Source: Fluoribacter gormanii
GTDB lineage: Bacteria > Pseudomonadota > Gammaproteobacteria > Legionellales > Legionellaceae
Assembly (NCBI RefSeq): GCF_900156395.1
Contig: NZ_FTNL01000013.1
Coordinates: 46,541 to 110,540, forward strand
Direction of reading: 5' to 3'
DNA length: 64,000 nt
The notes below the pieces were generated by a model, which had not been told where the DNA came from, did no database searches, and worked only from the letters and a program-made list of their open reading frames with translations. A program made the translations under genes and the position numbers. This document shows positions 9,202 through 19,035 of this stretch, one piece after another (position 1 is the first letter of the stretch; every line of letters begins with the position of its first letter).

Positions 9202-9233
9202 AACCCGGTTTTGTATCACAGATCTTCCGGGTT
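9202..9233. terminator. Weak hairpin downstream of the macroglobulin gene
   Basis: AACCCGG and CCGGGTT form a 7-bp GC-rich stem with an 18-base loop, 58 bases beyond the 3' end of the minus-strand macroglobulin gene. It lacks a T-run. The rest of 9017-9290 shows no gene. Confidence 0.3.
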
Positions 9234-9290
9234 ATGGCATGCCTTAAACCAGCCTACAATTTGAGCGTCATTACTCAAGCAATTCAAGTA

Positions 9291-12200
9291 TTAGGGTGCT
9301 TCCGTAATTGTAATTACAGAAGAAACGCCTTGAGCTTTGGTATTGGGATTATACATTGCTTCCGCATATGCGGGTGGAACAATATATTTTCCTATATTCA
9401 CCGCTTTTATTTTATAAACAATTTCCTTAGCTGCAGACTCAACTCCACCAAAGAAATTTACCCTATCTTCACGTACGTCAACATAGTCCATTGTATTATT
9501 ATTTTTTACAGAGTCATTTACCACTTCAAATCCACCAGGCAATAGGTCCTCAATCGCGATATTGGATAAATAATCACTACCTAATGCACGAATTTGAATA
9601 TGTACTTCAATTTCACTTCCCAGCGTTGTTGAACTAACAACATTTCCTTTAGCATCTTTATATTCTCGGAAGATTTCCAAGCCTTGTTTTAATGGAGTTT
9701 TTGGTATAACTCGATTAAAGCCTGATTGCATGAGCTGATAGAAAAATGTGTTTTTGTCTGGATTGTTAAAGCGTATTTTTTGTACACCAGGTTCAATATC
9801 AATTTTATGATAGTCCGCATGAGCACCAGGAATATTAACCTCTTTATTATTGGCCATGATTTTGGTCATTGATAAAGCAGACGCTTGCTCATTTGATAAA
9901 GCTGGATGATAAGCCCCTAAAGCCAGACTCGTAAATCCAGATAAAACCGTATTGATTTCATCATTATTGATCGCTTGAATTAAGCGCTTAAGGAGTTCAT
10001 CCCCAACTTGTGGTAATAAGTTTGGAAAATGCTTGGCTACTAGATACAAATACTGAGCATCAGCAATTGCACTACTATAAAAATCAGTAATATAAGCTTG
10101 ATTATTTTGTGGCTTGTACAAACCAATTAATTGATTTGCCTCATCATGGCTTTGCAACAATTGATATGAAGCAGCAGTATAGGCTGTGGTAATGTCTTTT
10201 TGCCAAGCTTTTGTTTGGTCTTTTTCCAGATATAATTGCAGGTTAGCCAGATAATTCGTAGTTACTATTTCATTACGAGTTAAAATGTAAATGGCATAGG
10301 CTTGGATTCTAGCCGCATCCATATCTGTTACATTTTGACTTGCCAAGGTCTTAAGGTAATTAATGCCATTAAAGAACAGGTCACTAGGGATATTAAATCC
10401 TTGGGCTTTTGCTTCAGTCAAAAAGTGCATTGCATAAACTGAGGCAAAATCATTGCCTTTATTGTCACCCAGTCCTGGCCAATAACTGAATCCGCCATTA
10501 GACATCTGTCTTTGGCTTAGCATTTGAATTGTACCGTTTACTTTTTCATTAACTTGTTTTGCTTCGCCACCAAATCCAGCTTGGTTATTCATTGCTAATA
10601 AGGGCAGTGCTTTGCTCGTTAATTGCTCTGTACAACCATAAGGATAATTATCCAGGTAACGTTGTAAACCAAATACCAAAATCATAGGGCTAGTAGAAGA
10701 CGTTGCGTTTGCTTTGCGATATTCAGGATACAATGTTTGCATCACATCCAAAGTTTTTTGCGCGTCTGCGGATTTACCACTATTGATGTAAGTACTTAGC
10801 GGTGTAGCAGGTCTAACACTAAGTGTCGCACTCATTGTACTGGACTTATCGCCCATGCTTGCTTTAAAACTTAACTTAGCATCGCCTAAAAGTGATTTGG
10901 CTTTTAATTTAAAATGAACAGTTTGTTCATGGCCTTCAGCAATTTCTAATGTTTGGGTCGAAGAGCCAATCACTTCGATTTCAGGAGAGGCAATCAAATC
11001 TACATTAATAAGTGCATGTTCTCCAGAATCTTTAATGTTATTTGCAATCGATGAAGAGATTTCAAACTCATCACCCGGTGCTACAAAGGTTGGAACATTG
11101 GGATTAATTATAAAATCTCCGCGAATTTCGGCAGAGGTCTCTTGTGAACCGACTGAGTCAGATGATACTGCTACTGCCATGACTCGTAATGTTCCATTAA
11201 AGTAGTCGGGTACTTGATACACTAATTGATGAGTACTTGAATCAGTATCAATAATCCCTGACCAATAAGCTATGGGTAGATCCGTTTTTCGTTTGAAAGG
11301 ATTTAGGCGGCTTGCCATAGCATCCTCACCATTGTCACCACCAACAGCAGACAGTTCGCGATCCTGAATGAATTTTGGCATGATTTGATCCACAGTTTGT
11401 TGGGTCAAAACTTCAAGAGCATGCTTTTGGAAGAAAAATGATAAAGGATCCGGAGTCTCATAGCGCGCTACTTGCAAAATACCTTCATCAACAGCAAACA
11501 CAATAATTTTTCCTGGTTTATCTGTGTGATAATCAATAGTAAATGGCTCACCAGGACGTGCAACTGCGGCGGTTTGCAGATCAATTTTTATGTCGTGAGC
11601 CTCATGATTGACTGTGAAAGGGACAACGCTAGAGCTGAGTGGACTAATGAAGATTTCAGGTGAGCTCCAATCGCGTATAAAGGCGACATTGATATATCCA
11701 TCTCCTTGAAAATCAGCGGGGATGTGAATGGTTTGCACAGAGTTTGTAGTATCTGTTTTAAACCATTGAGCCGCATAAACCTTATCACGTTCTATAGTAA
11801 TTAAGCCGGAACCAGTATAGGGCGCGGTGATTTGAATCTCAATATCCTCATCAGCTAGATACTCAGTTTTATTGAGTTTAATTGATAATTCAGCATTTTT
11901 AGCTAAAGGCTGTTGGCTGGCGCCTACTACACTGAACTTTAACTGATTAAGTACAGTATTATCTTTCCCAAGAATGCTTAAGGAAAAATCGCCAATTTGT
12001 TGTGTAGGCAAAGGATAATCAGTTCCTTGAGCAGAGATATTAAAAGGGGTAGTGCTGACTACCGTAGACTGAATAACTGATTGATATTGATAAGTACCAT
12101 CCGCTTTTTTAACCAGAGTTGTAACTGGATGTAAAGAAACCAGTTGCATCTTTAAGTCTTTAATTTCTTCTTTATTTAATTGGGGATTAATCGCAATATA

Positions 12201-15038
12201 ATTAACACTTCTGGTGCTGTTTTGCTTAATAAAAGATAAGTCACCATCTGGTTTGTATCCAACAAAATAGGGCAGGGGACTAATCAAGGTTTTAATTTGG
12301 CTTGTTACACTACGACCACCTTCCGATTCAAAACCTTCAGCAAAAAATGTTAATTGATAAGTTGCTTTTTCAAAACGGTCAAGATTCAAATCAAATTCGG
12401 CTTCACCTTTATTGTTTGTTTTGCTGTCATTTAATGTTTCAGTGAACACCTTAGGTGGTTTTTGGGGATCCTGTAAAGGATCGATAAAGACGTAATCGGG
12501 ATATTTATCAAATTCAACTTTTTGGGGTACCAACAAAATTTTAGCGCTGATTTTTCGGTCGGTAGCAGGGGCACCATATAGATTCCAAAGATTTACCGCT
12601 CCTTTTAATCCCGTAGGGGAACTCCATCCAGCGGATGGATTTGGAGAGAGACTCGTAGAAATTCGCATTCTATCCGGTAAAAACTCGGAAATACGAATAC
12701 TTGTAGAACCAAGCAGGTTTTGGGGGTATCCATCTTTAACTAGATACAAATTAACCATATACTCGCCTGTCGGTGAGCTGGAATTCGTTGTGAAATCCAG
12801 ATCCATATACCCCAGATCATTAAGGGTAATTTTTTCATCCTTAATTGTTGTTCCTCTTGAATCAACTACAGTTGCTTGTAGTGGTAACCCTCCAGGTTGC
12901 GGTTGAGCATAAGCTTGCTTGACTATCATACCGATATGAACAGTATCACCTGGTCTGTAGATCCCTCTATCAGAAAAAAGATAAGCGCTTAAGCTGTGTA
13001 ATTCTTGATTATTAGTATAAAGACCACCAATATCAAATTTAGAAAAATTCAATTGTCTGTTGGCATTGTTGAACGGAATAAATGACACATCATTATTTAA
13101 TTGAGCCAAATATACCGTAGGTTCTCTATCATCTACAAAGTCTTTTAAAGGCGGAAAATTGACTCGACCTTGTGCGTCACTGATGCGAGATAAAATAGGC
13201 AAGCCATTTTTACCTAAAACCGTTACTGTTGCATTAGCAACAGGGGTTCCTTGCGTTATGGAGTCAACAAAAACGTCATGGGTACCATCTTGATTGTCTT
13301 TTACCAACAATGCCAGATCAGTAATTAAAATCATGCGGCTTGCTTTTACATCCAATGCAGTTTTATTTGTAGTATCCCATCCAGTGGCTTGTAATAAAAA
13401 TAATCCTTGCGGTCCCAGTGTATTTGTATTCATTGTTAAATACTTACTGAAATCAAGCGCAGTATACTGTTGCTTTGCTAAGTCTGAAATATCAAATTCT
13501 TGAATTTCTGAAGAAATTTGACTGATATTTTGTTGATTAAATGTAGGATTAATAAAATATGGATTGTTAAAATCACCCTGGGTTTGAGTGACTAATTGGT
13601 TAATATTTTCTGGCAATACACGTGCGAAATCAAACTTTACCGCAGGCACGCCTCGAACCAATACTGAAAGTTTTTTCTCCCCACTTAAAGCAAGCAACGA
13701 ACCTTTGTGGAGGAAACTGATCTCTTTTGGTATCGCAGGAACAGGGATGATTGCTGCATATTCATTTCCTAACGTAAAATTACCAAAACTCCGCATGCCT
13801 TTATCTATTTTAATATAGATAAATCGCGGCGTATCGGCTTTAAATTTGAAACTGTGCAGGGTCGAGTAGTTTTGTTCTGTAGGTATCGCTTCTTTAGCTA
13901 AAGGCGTAGCAAGAGCAAGGACCGCTTTTGTTACTTCTCCTGGATTTTGCCATTGATAGTTCTCTTGAGATGGTTCAGCGACTGTTGCTGGACGATCTTT
14001 AGGCAATAAATAAATATGGACTGATTTATTAAACTCATTTTCATTTATACCCAGTGAGGTTTCAACATTTAGCACTTGCTCCGGTCTGTCTTTATCGTTG
14101 CGGATAATCGATGCCGAAGCAGAAAGAACTTTAAGAAAATCTTGGGTACTGGGGATTAAGAGGTTTTGCGATAATTCATTTAGCAAATGTGCAGAGTCAG
14201 TGGATGAAGTCACATTTTTGTTTAAGGTTAAGCGTAAAAATCGTGCTACATTGTCTATTTTTATTGTTTCTGAATGTAAATAGGCTACCCGCTTATTTTT
14301 ATCATAAGTAAAAGTAACAGGAAGTTTTTCGCCCTCAGCCCCTGATTTCGTTTGATACACTAATGAGGTGTTCATTTCCAAACGTTTAGGATTGACTGGA
14401 AAATTGAATTCTATAGTAGCTACGGCATTTCTTATTTCAGCATGTACTGGATCTTGATAAAGTTTAAACTCAGTTATTTTTCCATTAAAAGAATGAGTAG
14501 AAAAGGTATAATCATGGCTTTCCATCTTTGCATTGGATGCAAAAAAATCAGGAGCAAAACGTATTGTAAATTTTTGTCCTGCGGGCCAATCTTCAGAAGG
14601 GGTAAAAACTAATTGGCTGTCGGTGTTCCAAGTCCATGTTCCAGGCATTTTGGGGGTCATTTCTATGCCGTCAGTGACAGTTTTTCCAACCTGACTGAGC
14701 GGTGCGACCGATTGATTAATGAATCCGTTGTTTTTTATTCCAAAATCAATTACCAAGTTGTTAGCAACTAATTGTTCTTCAGTATTTGGTGTTATGTCTG
14801 GAACTGTAATCTGCGCGGTGGTATAAATAGGTTTTGGTAAATTTTTATACCAATGTATTGAATAGCCAGCAATGATTAAAACGAGCACTATTAACAGGCT
14901 ACTTCCCCAAAACATTTTTGGAGATGACTTTGATTTATAGCACAAGTACTTCATCCACGGTGGGCTGCGCCAGTTTAATTTGCCAAATACAGATGATAAT
15001 GCATTTAGTAATATAGATAGCGGATTTTTAGTCATCAT
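9291..15038 (-). CDS. yfhM: Bacterial alpha-2-macroglobulin (thioester protease trap)
   Basis: A 1915-residue periplasmic protease inhibitor of the YfhM/ECAM type. It is thought to entrap proteases that enter the periplasm, presenting a bait and a reactive thioester. The thioester motif YGCTEQL is intact, with Cys1469 and Gln1472. The macroglobulin beta-domains precede it, with a FSDRGIYRPGDTVHIG segment typical of the family, and an alpha-alpha barrel follows it. The N-terminus has one membrane helix (about 42-62, FWGSSLLIVLVLIIAGY) and no lipobox, so this copy is probably anchored by an uncleaved helix rather than by lipid as in E. coli. It is divergent from pbpC across 71 bp; in E. coli the two genes are in tandem, and their pairing reflects joint defence and peptidoglycan repair. 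Length agrees with the long bacterial class. Confidence 0.94.
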   Translation of the reverse strand: MMTKNPLSILLNALSSVFGKLNWRSPPWMKYLCYKSKSSPKMFWGSSLLIVLVLIIAGYSIHWYKNLPKPIYTTAQITVPDITPNTEEQLVANNLVIDFGIKNNGFINQSVAPLSQVGKTVTDGIEMTPKMPGTWTWNTDSQLVFTPSEDWPAGQKFTIRFAPDFFASNAKMESHDYTFSTHSFNGKITEFKLYQDPVHAEIRNAVATIEFNFPVNPKRLEMNTSLVYQTKSGAEGEKLPVTFTYDKNKRVAYLHSETIKIDNVARFLRLTLNKNVTSSTDSAHLLNELSQNLLIPSTQDFLKVLSASASIIRNDKDRPEQVLNVETSLGINENEFNKSVHIYLLPKDRPATVAEPSQENYQWQNPGEVTKAVLALATPLAKEAIPTEQNYSTLHSFKFKADTPRFIYIKIDKGMRSFGNFTLGNEYAAIIPVPAIPKEISFLHKGSLLALSGEKKLSVLVRGVPAVKFDFARVLPENINQLVTQTQGDFNNPYFINPTFNQQNISQISSEIQEFDISDLAKQQYTALDFSKYLTMNTNTLGPQGLFLLQATGWDTTNKTALDVKASRMILITDLALLVKDNQDGTHDVFVDSITQGTPVANATVTVLGKNGLPILSRISDAQGRVNFPPLKDFVDDREPTVYLAQLNNDVSFIPFNNANRQLNFSKFDIGGLYTNNQELHSLSAYLFSDRGIYRPGDTVHIGMIVKQAYAQPQPGGLPLQATVVDSRGTTIKDEKITLNDLGYMDLDFTTNSSSPTGEYMVNLYLVKDGYPQNLLGSTSIRISEFLPDRMRISTSLSPNPSAGWSSPTGLKGAVNLWNLYGAPATDRKISAKILLVPQKVEFDKYPDYVFIDPLQDPQKPPKVFTETLNDSKTNNKGEAEFDLNLDRFEKATYQLTFFAEGFESEGGRSVTSQIKTLISPLPYFVGYKPDGDLSFIKQNSTRSVNYIAINPQLNKEEIKDLKMQLVSLHPVTTLVKKADGTYQYQSVIQSTVVSTTPFNISAQGTDYPLPTQQIGDFSLSILGKDNTVLNQLKFSVVGASQQPLAKNAELSIKLNKTEYLADEDIEIQITAPYTGSGLITIERDKVYAAQWFKTDTTNSVQTIHIPADFQGDGYINVAFIRDWSSPEIFISPLSSSVVPFTVNHEAHDIKIDLQTAAVARPGEPFTIDYHTDKPGKIIVFAVDEGILQVARYETPDPLSFFFQKHALEVLTQQTVDQIMPKFIQDRELSAVGGDNGEDAMASRLNPFKRKTDLPIAYWSGIIDTDSSTHQLVYQVPDYFNGTLRVMAVAVSSDSVGSQETSAEIRGDFIINPNVPTFVAPGDEFEISSSIANNIKDSGEHALINVDLIASPEIEVIGSSTQTLEIAEGHEQTVHFKLKAKSLLGDAKLSFKASMGDKSSTMSATLSVRPATPLSTYINSGKSADAQKTLDVMQTLYPEYRKANATSSTSPMILVFGLQRYLDNYPYGCTEQLTSKALPLLAMNNQAGFGGEAKQVNEKVNGTIQMLSQRQMSNGGFSYWPGLGDNKGNDFASVYAMHFLTEAKAQGFNIPSDLFFNGINYLKTLASQNVTDMDAARIQAYAIYILTRNEIVTTNYLANLQLYLEKDQTKAWQKDITTAYTAASYQLLQSHDEANQLIGLYKPQNNQAYITDFYSSAIADAQYLYLVAKHFPNLLPQVGDELLKRLIQAINNDEINTVLSGFTSLALGAYHPALSNEQASALSMTKIMANNKEVNIPGAHADYHKIDIEPGVQKIRFNNPDKNTFFYQLMQSGFNRVIPKTPLKQGLEIFREYKDAKGNVVSSTTLGSEIEVHIQIRALGSDYLSNIAIEDLLPGGFEVVNDSVKNNNTMDYVDVREDRVNFFGGVESAAKEIVYKIKAVNIGKYIVPPAYAEAMYNPNTKAQGVSSVITITEAP

Positions 15039-15109
15039 TTATTCCAAGTGGTGAATTGTGCTAAAAAATTTTGCACATATTTTATTCTATTTAGGGCATA
15101 ATAGCGACT

Positions 15110-17416
15110 ATGAACAAAATATTTAAAAAACTTAGCATAATATTTGTTGTGTTATTTGTCAGCGTCTATTTGCTATTATTTTTTCTACCAAAGCCTACTT
15201 TGTTAGACGACGTAAGTTTTTCTATAGCGGTTTATGATGACAATCATAAGTTATTGAGATTGACATTAAGCCCAGATGAGAAATATCGATTGTTCACGCC
15301 TTTATCGCAAATATCAAATCAGCTTATTGAAGCAACATTATTGCAAGAGGATCAATATTTCTATTGGCATTATGGCGTTAATCCTTGGGCCACAATAAAA
15401 GCCGTATGGCAAACGTATGGCGCACAATCGCGTAGAATAGGTGCTTCAACAATTACCATGCAAGTTGCACGGATGCGTTATGGTATGAATTCAAAAAAAA
15501 TATCGGGAAAATTAGTACAGATCATCCGTGCCATACAAATTGAAATGCACTACAGCAAAAAAGAAATTTTGGAGGCTTATCTAAATTTGGCGCCTTATGG
15601 CGGCAATGTTGAAGGAGTAGGGGCAGCAAGCTTGGTATATTTTGGAACATCTGTAAATGAAATCACTTTGCCTCAATCATTAACTTTAAGCATTATCCCG
15701 CAAAATCCCGGTAAAAGGACACCTAATAATAAGGAATTAAAAAATATTAGAGATCATTTATTAGGACGATGGTTACATAAACACCCAGAAGATCTCAATA
15801 AAAAGGGCATGTTTGCTTTACCTTTGGTGATGCAAAATACACATATGCTACCTTTTAGTGCACCACATTTTGTGAATGAAATTTTGTATGATTTAAAAAC
15901 TAAACAGCAAAGTATTGATACAACTTTGGATTATCGTAGCCAAATGATTATTGAACGGATTACGCATCATTATCTCGCCAGAAAAAGGGGTATTGGTGTA
16001 CATAATGCCTCTGTTTTACTGGTAGACACCCGAGATATGGGTATTAAAGGTATGTTAGGTTCGGCTGATTTTTTTAATCCAAGTATTAGCGGACAAATTA
16101 ATGGTACGGAAACAAAACGGTCACCAGGATCCACACTAAAGCCATTTATCTATGGGTTGGCTTTGGATCAAGGCTTAATTCACCCAGATACGGTTTTAAA
16201 AGATGTCCCCCATAGTTTTAATGGTTATAACCCAGAAAACTTTGATTATGATTTTATGGGGCCTATTAAAGCTAAGGATGCTTTAGTTTTGAGTCGTAAT
16301 ATTCCCGCAATTTATCTTGCCAATCAATTGTCTAATCCAACATTACATCAATTATTGGAAAAAGCTCAAATCAGTCAATTACGTTCTGAATCATACTACG
16401 GCCTATCACTGAGCTTGGGTGGCGTGGAATTAACGATGAAAGAGCTCGTCAGTTTATATGCTATGTTATCAAATGATGGACTTTGGTATCCAATTCGTAC
16501 TTTTAAAAATGAAGCGAGGCCCCAAGGGATTCGTTTGCTTAGTCCAGAGTCAAGCTATCTTGTATTGGATATGCTTAAAAATACTCCACGTATGGATGAT
16601 GTTTCCAGAACATGGTCTCGTTTGCCAATTTCTTGGAAGACTGGAACTTCATCAGGTTATCGCGATGCTTGGACAGTAGGAGTATTTGGGCCCTATGTTT
16701 TAGCAGTATGGGTGGGAAATTTTGACAATAAATCTAATCCAGCATTCATTGGTAAAGATATTGCAGCTCCCTTGTTTTTTGAGTTAGTTGATGCATTAAA
16801 ACATGAACGTGGCCCCATACATGCTTTAGAAAAACATCCAGAACAGATGAATTTAAAGAAAGTAGAAGTATGCAAGGCCTCTGGGATGCTTCCTACTCGT
16901 TATTGCAAAGATACTGACTGGAGCTGGTTTATTCCTGGAAAATCACCAATAAAAACAGATACAATATATCGAGAGGTTGCTATTAATAGCAAAACCGGTT
17001 TGCGTACTTGTCACATCGATGAAAATACCCGCTTTGAAATTTTTGAGTTTTGGCCTTCTGACTTACTGAGTATTTTTAAACGGGCTGGAATACAAAGACA
17101 TATTCCACCATTTTTTGAGTCTAATTGTAACTTATCTGGAAACGCTGGTATTAATCCACACATTACTTCACCTCAAAACGGTATCAGTTATATTATTCGT
17201 GCTGATTCCCAGCAAAATAATACAATTCCTCTTACTGCAGTAACTGATGCAGGCATTGCTAATGTATATTGGTTTATTAATGAAACATTTATTGCAAAAA
17301 CTAAAGCAGGAGAGTCTTACTTGTGGAAGGCAAAACCAGGAAAATTTGTTGTCAGAATAGTTGATGATCATGGTTTATCTGATGCCCGTGATATTAATGT
17401 TCAATTGGATAGTTAA
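15110..17416 (+). CDS. pbpC: Penicillin-binding protein 1C
   Basis: A 768-residue bifunctional peptidoglycan synthase (E. coli PbpC is about 770). An N-terminal membrane anchor (8-28) is followed by a GT51 glycosyltransferase domain with catalytic Glu80 in LLQEDQYFYWHYG and the GASTITMQ motif. The transpeptidase domain has all three penicillin-binding motifs: SxxK at Ser341-Lys344 (SPGSTLKPF), SRN at 395-397 and KTGTS from Lys510. A C-terminal BiPBP_C-like beta domain (about 675-768) completes the usual PBP1C order. It acts at the outer face of the inner membrane. The divergent neighbour encodes the macroglobulin it is functionally paired with across bacteria. The ATG at 15110 has AGGG about 13 bases upstream, which is rather far. 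Confidence 0.95.
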   Translation: MNKIFKKLSIIFVVLFVSVYLLLFFLPKPTLLDDVSFSIAVYDDNHKLLRLTLSPDEKYRLFTPLSQISNQLIEATLLQEDQYFYWHYGVNPWATIKAVWQTYGAQSRRIGASTITMQVARMRYGMNSKKISGKLVQIIRAIQIEMHYSKKEILEAYLNLAPYGGNVEGVGAASLVYFGTSVNEITLPQSLTLSIIPQNPGKRTPNNKELKNIRDHLLGRWLHKHPEDLNKKGMFALPLVMQNTHMLPFSAPHFVNEILYDLKTKQQSIDTTLDYRSQMIIERITHHYLARKRGIGVHNASVLLVDTRDMGIKGMLGSADFFNPSISGQINGTETKRSPGSTLKPFIYGLALDQGLIHPDTVLKDVPHSFNGYNPENFDYDFMGPIKAKDALVLSRNIPAIYLANQLSNPTLHQLLEKAQISQLRSESYYGLSLSLGGVELTMKELVSLYAMLSNDGLWYPIRTFKNEARPQGIRLLSPESSYLVLDMLKNTPRMDDVSRTWSRLPISWKTGTSSGYRDAWTVGVFGPYVLAVWVGNFDNKSNPAFIGKDIAAPLFFELVDALKHERGPIHALEKHPEQMNLKKVEVCKASGMLPTRYCKDTDWSWFIPGKSPIKTDTIYREVAINSKTGLRTCHIDENTRFEIFEFWPSDLLSIFKRAGIQRHIPPFFESNCNLSGNAGINPHITSPQNGISYIIRADSQQNNTIPLTAVTDAGIANVYWFINETFIAKTKAGESYLWKAKPGKFVVRIVDDHGLSDARDINVQLDS

Positions 17417-17565
17417 TTAAAATTATCGCTGGATGAGATGCTAAACACCATATTAGTGATGCTTTGATTAATCTTGCAACAGAAGAACTCGAATTAATTC
17501 CAACATCTAAAGAGCTCGCTTATGCAGGGCAAGCTATTCGCGTAAAGCCAATTAAGATTAAATGA
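17417..17565 (+). pseudogene. 3' remnant of an unknown gene
   Basis: Directly after pbpC a frame reads KIIAG, a stop, then DAKHHISDALINLATEEL and further to AYAGQAIRVKPIKIK with a stop at 17563-17565. The coding-like composition and single internal stop suggest the tail of a decayed gene. I cannot place the family. Confidence 0.3.
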
Positions 17566-17682
17566 GTTAGGCTCCTACCCAGTAGTTCGTATAACGACTT
17601 GATAGCGAACTATTTTTATTAAAAAAGCATTTACATGTGAAAGAAAGTTACACATAATTAATTCTTTTTTTTCAATTATAGA

Positions 17683-18087
17683 ATGAAACGATTTTTTAAA
17701 ACTCCCAAGCAACGAATTTCTTTTGAAGAATATTTGCGAAATACTTTGATTATAGCTAGGCGGATTGTTTCGGATTCCGGTAAACAACGGTATAGCAGTG
17801 CTCAATTAGAATTGGCACTTGTCGCTTTTGCTGATCTTAAAACATTGAAACAAGAAATGGATGATGACATTGAGGTCGAGTTTCCCAAACTAGAATGTGA
17901 TTGGCTTGCTGGTTTTGACTGGCTTGACCTTTCTGTACATTTTGGCGATGAAGATGCTATTGAATATTTTAGGGCTAATATGCACCGAGAGGATTTTTCA
18001 TCCAAGTATGAAAAATATAAAAGAAAATATCGCCCTGAGTGTGCTTTACAATTCTATGAAGAAAACGGTAATTCTCTGGAGTTTTAG
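17683..18087 (+). CDS. Small hypothetical protein
   Basis: A 134-residue charged, helical protein with a basic N-terminus (KRFFKTPKQR) and an acidic middle with two tryptophans (DWLAGFDWLDLS). It has no signal peptide, membrane segment or motif that I recognise. The ATG at 17683 has no strong ribosome site. It is convergent with the secreted-protein gene that follows, 87 bp away. It may be a genuine lineage-specific gene because its codon use resembles its neighbours, but function is unknown. Confidence 0.5.
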   Translation: MKRFFKTPKQRISFEEYLRNTLIIARRIVSDSGKQRYSSAQLELALVAFADLKTLKQEMDDDIEVEFPKLECDWLAGFDWLDLSVHFGDEDAIEYFRANMHREDFSSKYEKYKRKYRPECALQFYEENGNSLEF

Positions 18088-18120
18088 ATATAGGCCCAAA
18101 TAAGAAGGGATAGAAATACT

Positions 18121-18153
18121 TCCAGGCTTTTCAGTGCTACACTGACGCTGGGA
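18121..18153. terminator. Imperfect hairpin between convergent genes
   Basis: TCAGTG-CTA-CACTGA forms a perfect inner stem, extended by TCCAG against CTGGGA after a small mismatch. It lies between the stops of two convergent genes and could end both transcripts. No T-run is present. Confidence 0.35.
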
Positions 18154-18174
18154 ATTGTGTTCATTAAATAATGA

Positions 18175-18864
18175 TTACAATTTCTGGTATATCCCATTAT
18201 TAAAAACCAGGTAGGCTTCACCGCTATAAGAAAGTACCTTATCAAAAGGGAAGAGATTTCTAATGACTGAGCTATTGAGATTACTGCCAATCCATTCAAT
18301 TGAATGAACTTCTGCTGATTCAAATCCGGAGTGTGTTTTTCTTAAGTTAATTGTAAACGCATGATTAAATGAGACGGGGAGTTTATGAGTTAATGGGATT
18401 AGATCAGTAATAGTAAGTTTATTGTAATTAAAAACCAACTTAATATGTCCAATTGCATTTGTATGATTCGGAATAAAAACGGCGACACTTTCTTGCTTAA
18501 GTTGTTTTGCCAAAATGGATGCGATAAGAAAAGTTCTTTTTCGAGATAATTTCTGTAAGGGGGAAACATAAAATATTTCTGAGTTTTCCGCTGTAAACTG
18601 TTGCTCTTCGTGCATAGTATAAGTACCAAGGGCATTTTTAAATTCGCCTAAATCAAGATGTTGTTTTTGTAATACATGGATAGCAATCCTTTTGAGCTCA
18701 TGCTGCTCTTTTCCTATTAAACGCTGATATGCGTTTTCGAGATCAAGGATTTGATTGTTATTTGAGTAGAAAAATTGAATGCTGTTGCTGGCGGTAAAAC
18801 CCGTCAGATGATAAGTAAAAAAACAGATTATAATGAATAGGTTCCACAACGTGTTAATCGTCAT
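18175..18864 (-). CDS. Hypothetical exported protein
   Basis: A 229-residue protein with a hydrophobic N-terminus (about 5-22, NLFIIICFFTYHLTGF) followed by TASNS, compatible with a Sec signal peptide and export to the periplasm or medium. The mature part has alternating helices and strands; NAIGHIKLVF (His-containing strand) and DLIPLTHKL are its most conserved-looking parts, but no family is recognised. A long non-coding stretch of about 170 bp lies upstream. Function unknown. Confidence 0.5.
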   Translation of the reverse strand: MTINTLWNLFIIICFFTYHLTGFTASNSIQFFYSNNNQILDLENAYQRLIGKEQHELKRIAIHVLQKQHLDLGEFKNALGTYTMHEEQQFTAENSEIFYVSPLQKLSRKRTFLIASILAKQLKQESVAVFIPNHTNAIGHIKLVFNYNKLTITDLIPLTHKLPVSFNHAFTINLRKTHSGFESAEVHSIEWIGSNLNSSVIRNLFPFDKVLSYSGEAYLVFNNGIYQKL

Positions 18865-19035
18865 TGAAGAGGCTCCTCATCTTTCGTTTAATGAGAATAT
18901 ATTAGTCTATAGGCTATCATATATCGAAAATTTGATAGCCGTATTGGATATTTGAAAGGAAAGATTTTATGCTGAAACACTTATAATAATTCAACAATGT
19001 ATAAATTTATTTATTGATTAATCGCAGGTAAGTAT

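Noticed and set aside
9234..9545. 103-codon plus-strand open frame
   Set aside because: It lies mostly antisense to the end of the macroglobulin gene, and its composition is unlike a protein.
15071..15102. TTGCAC and CATAAT as a pbpC promoter
   Set aside because: Spacing is 20 bases, and the -10 would leave only 7 bases before the ATG, so it is unlikely to be the true promoter.
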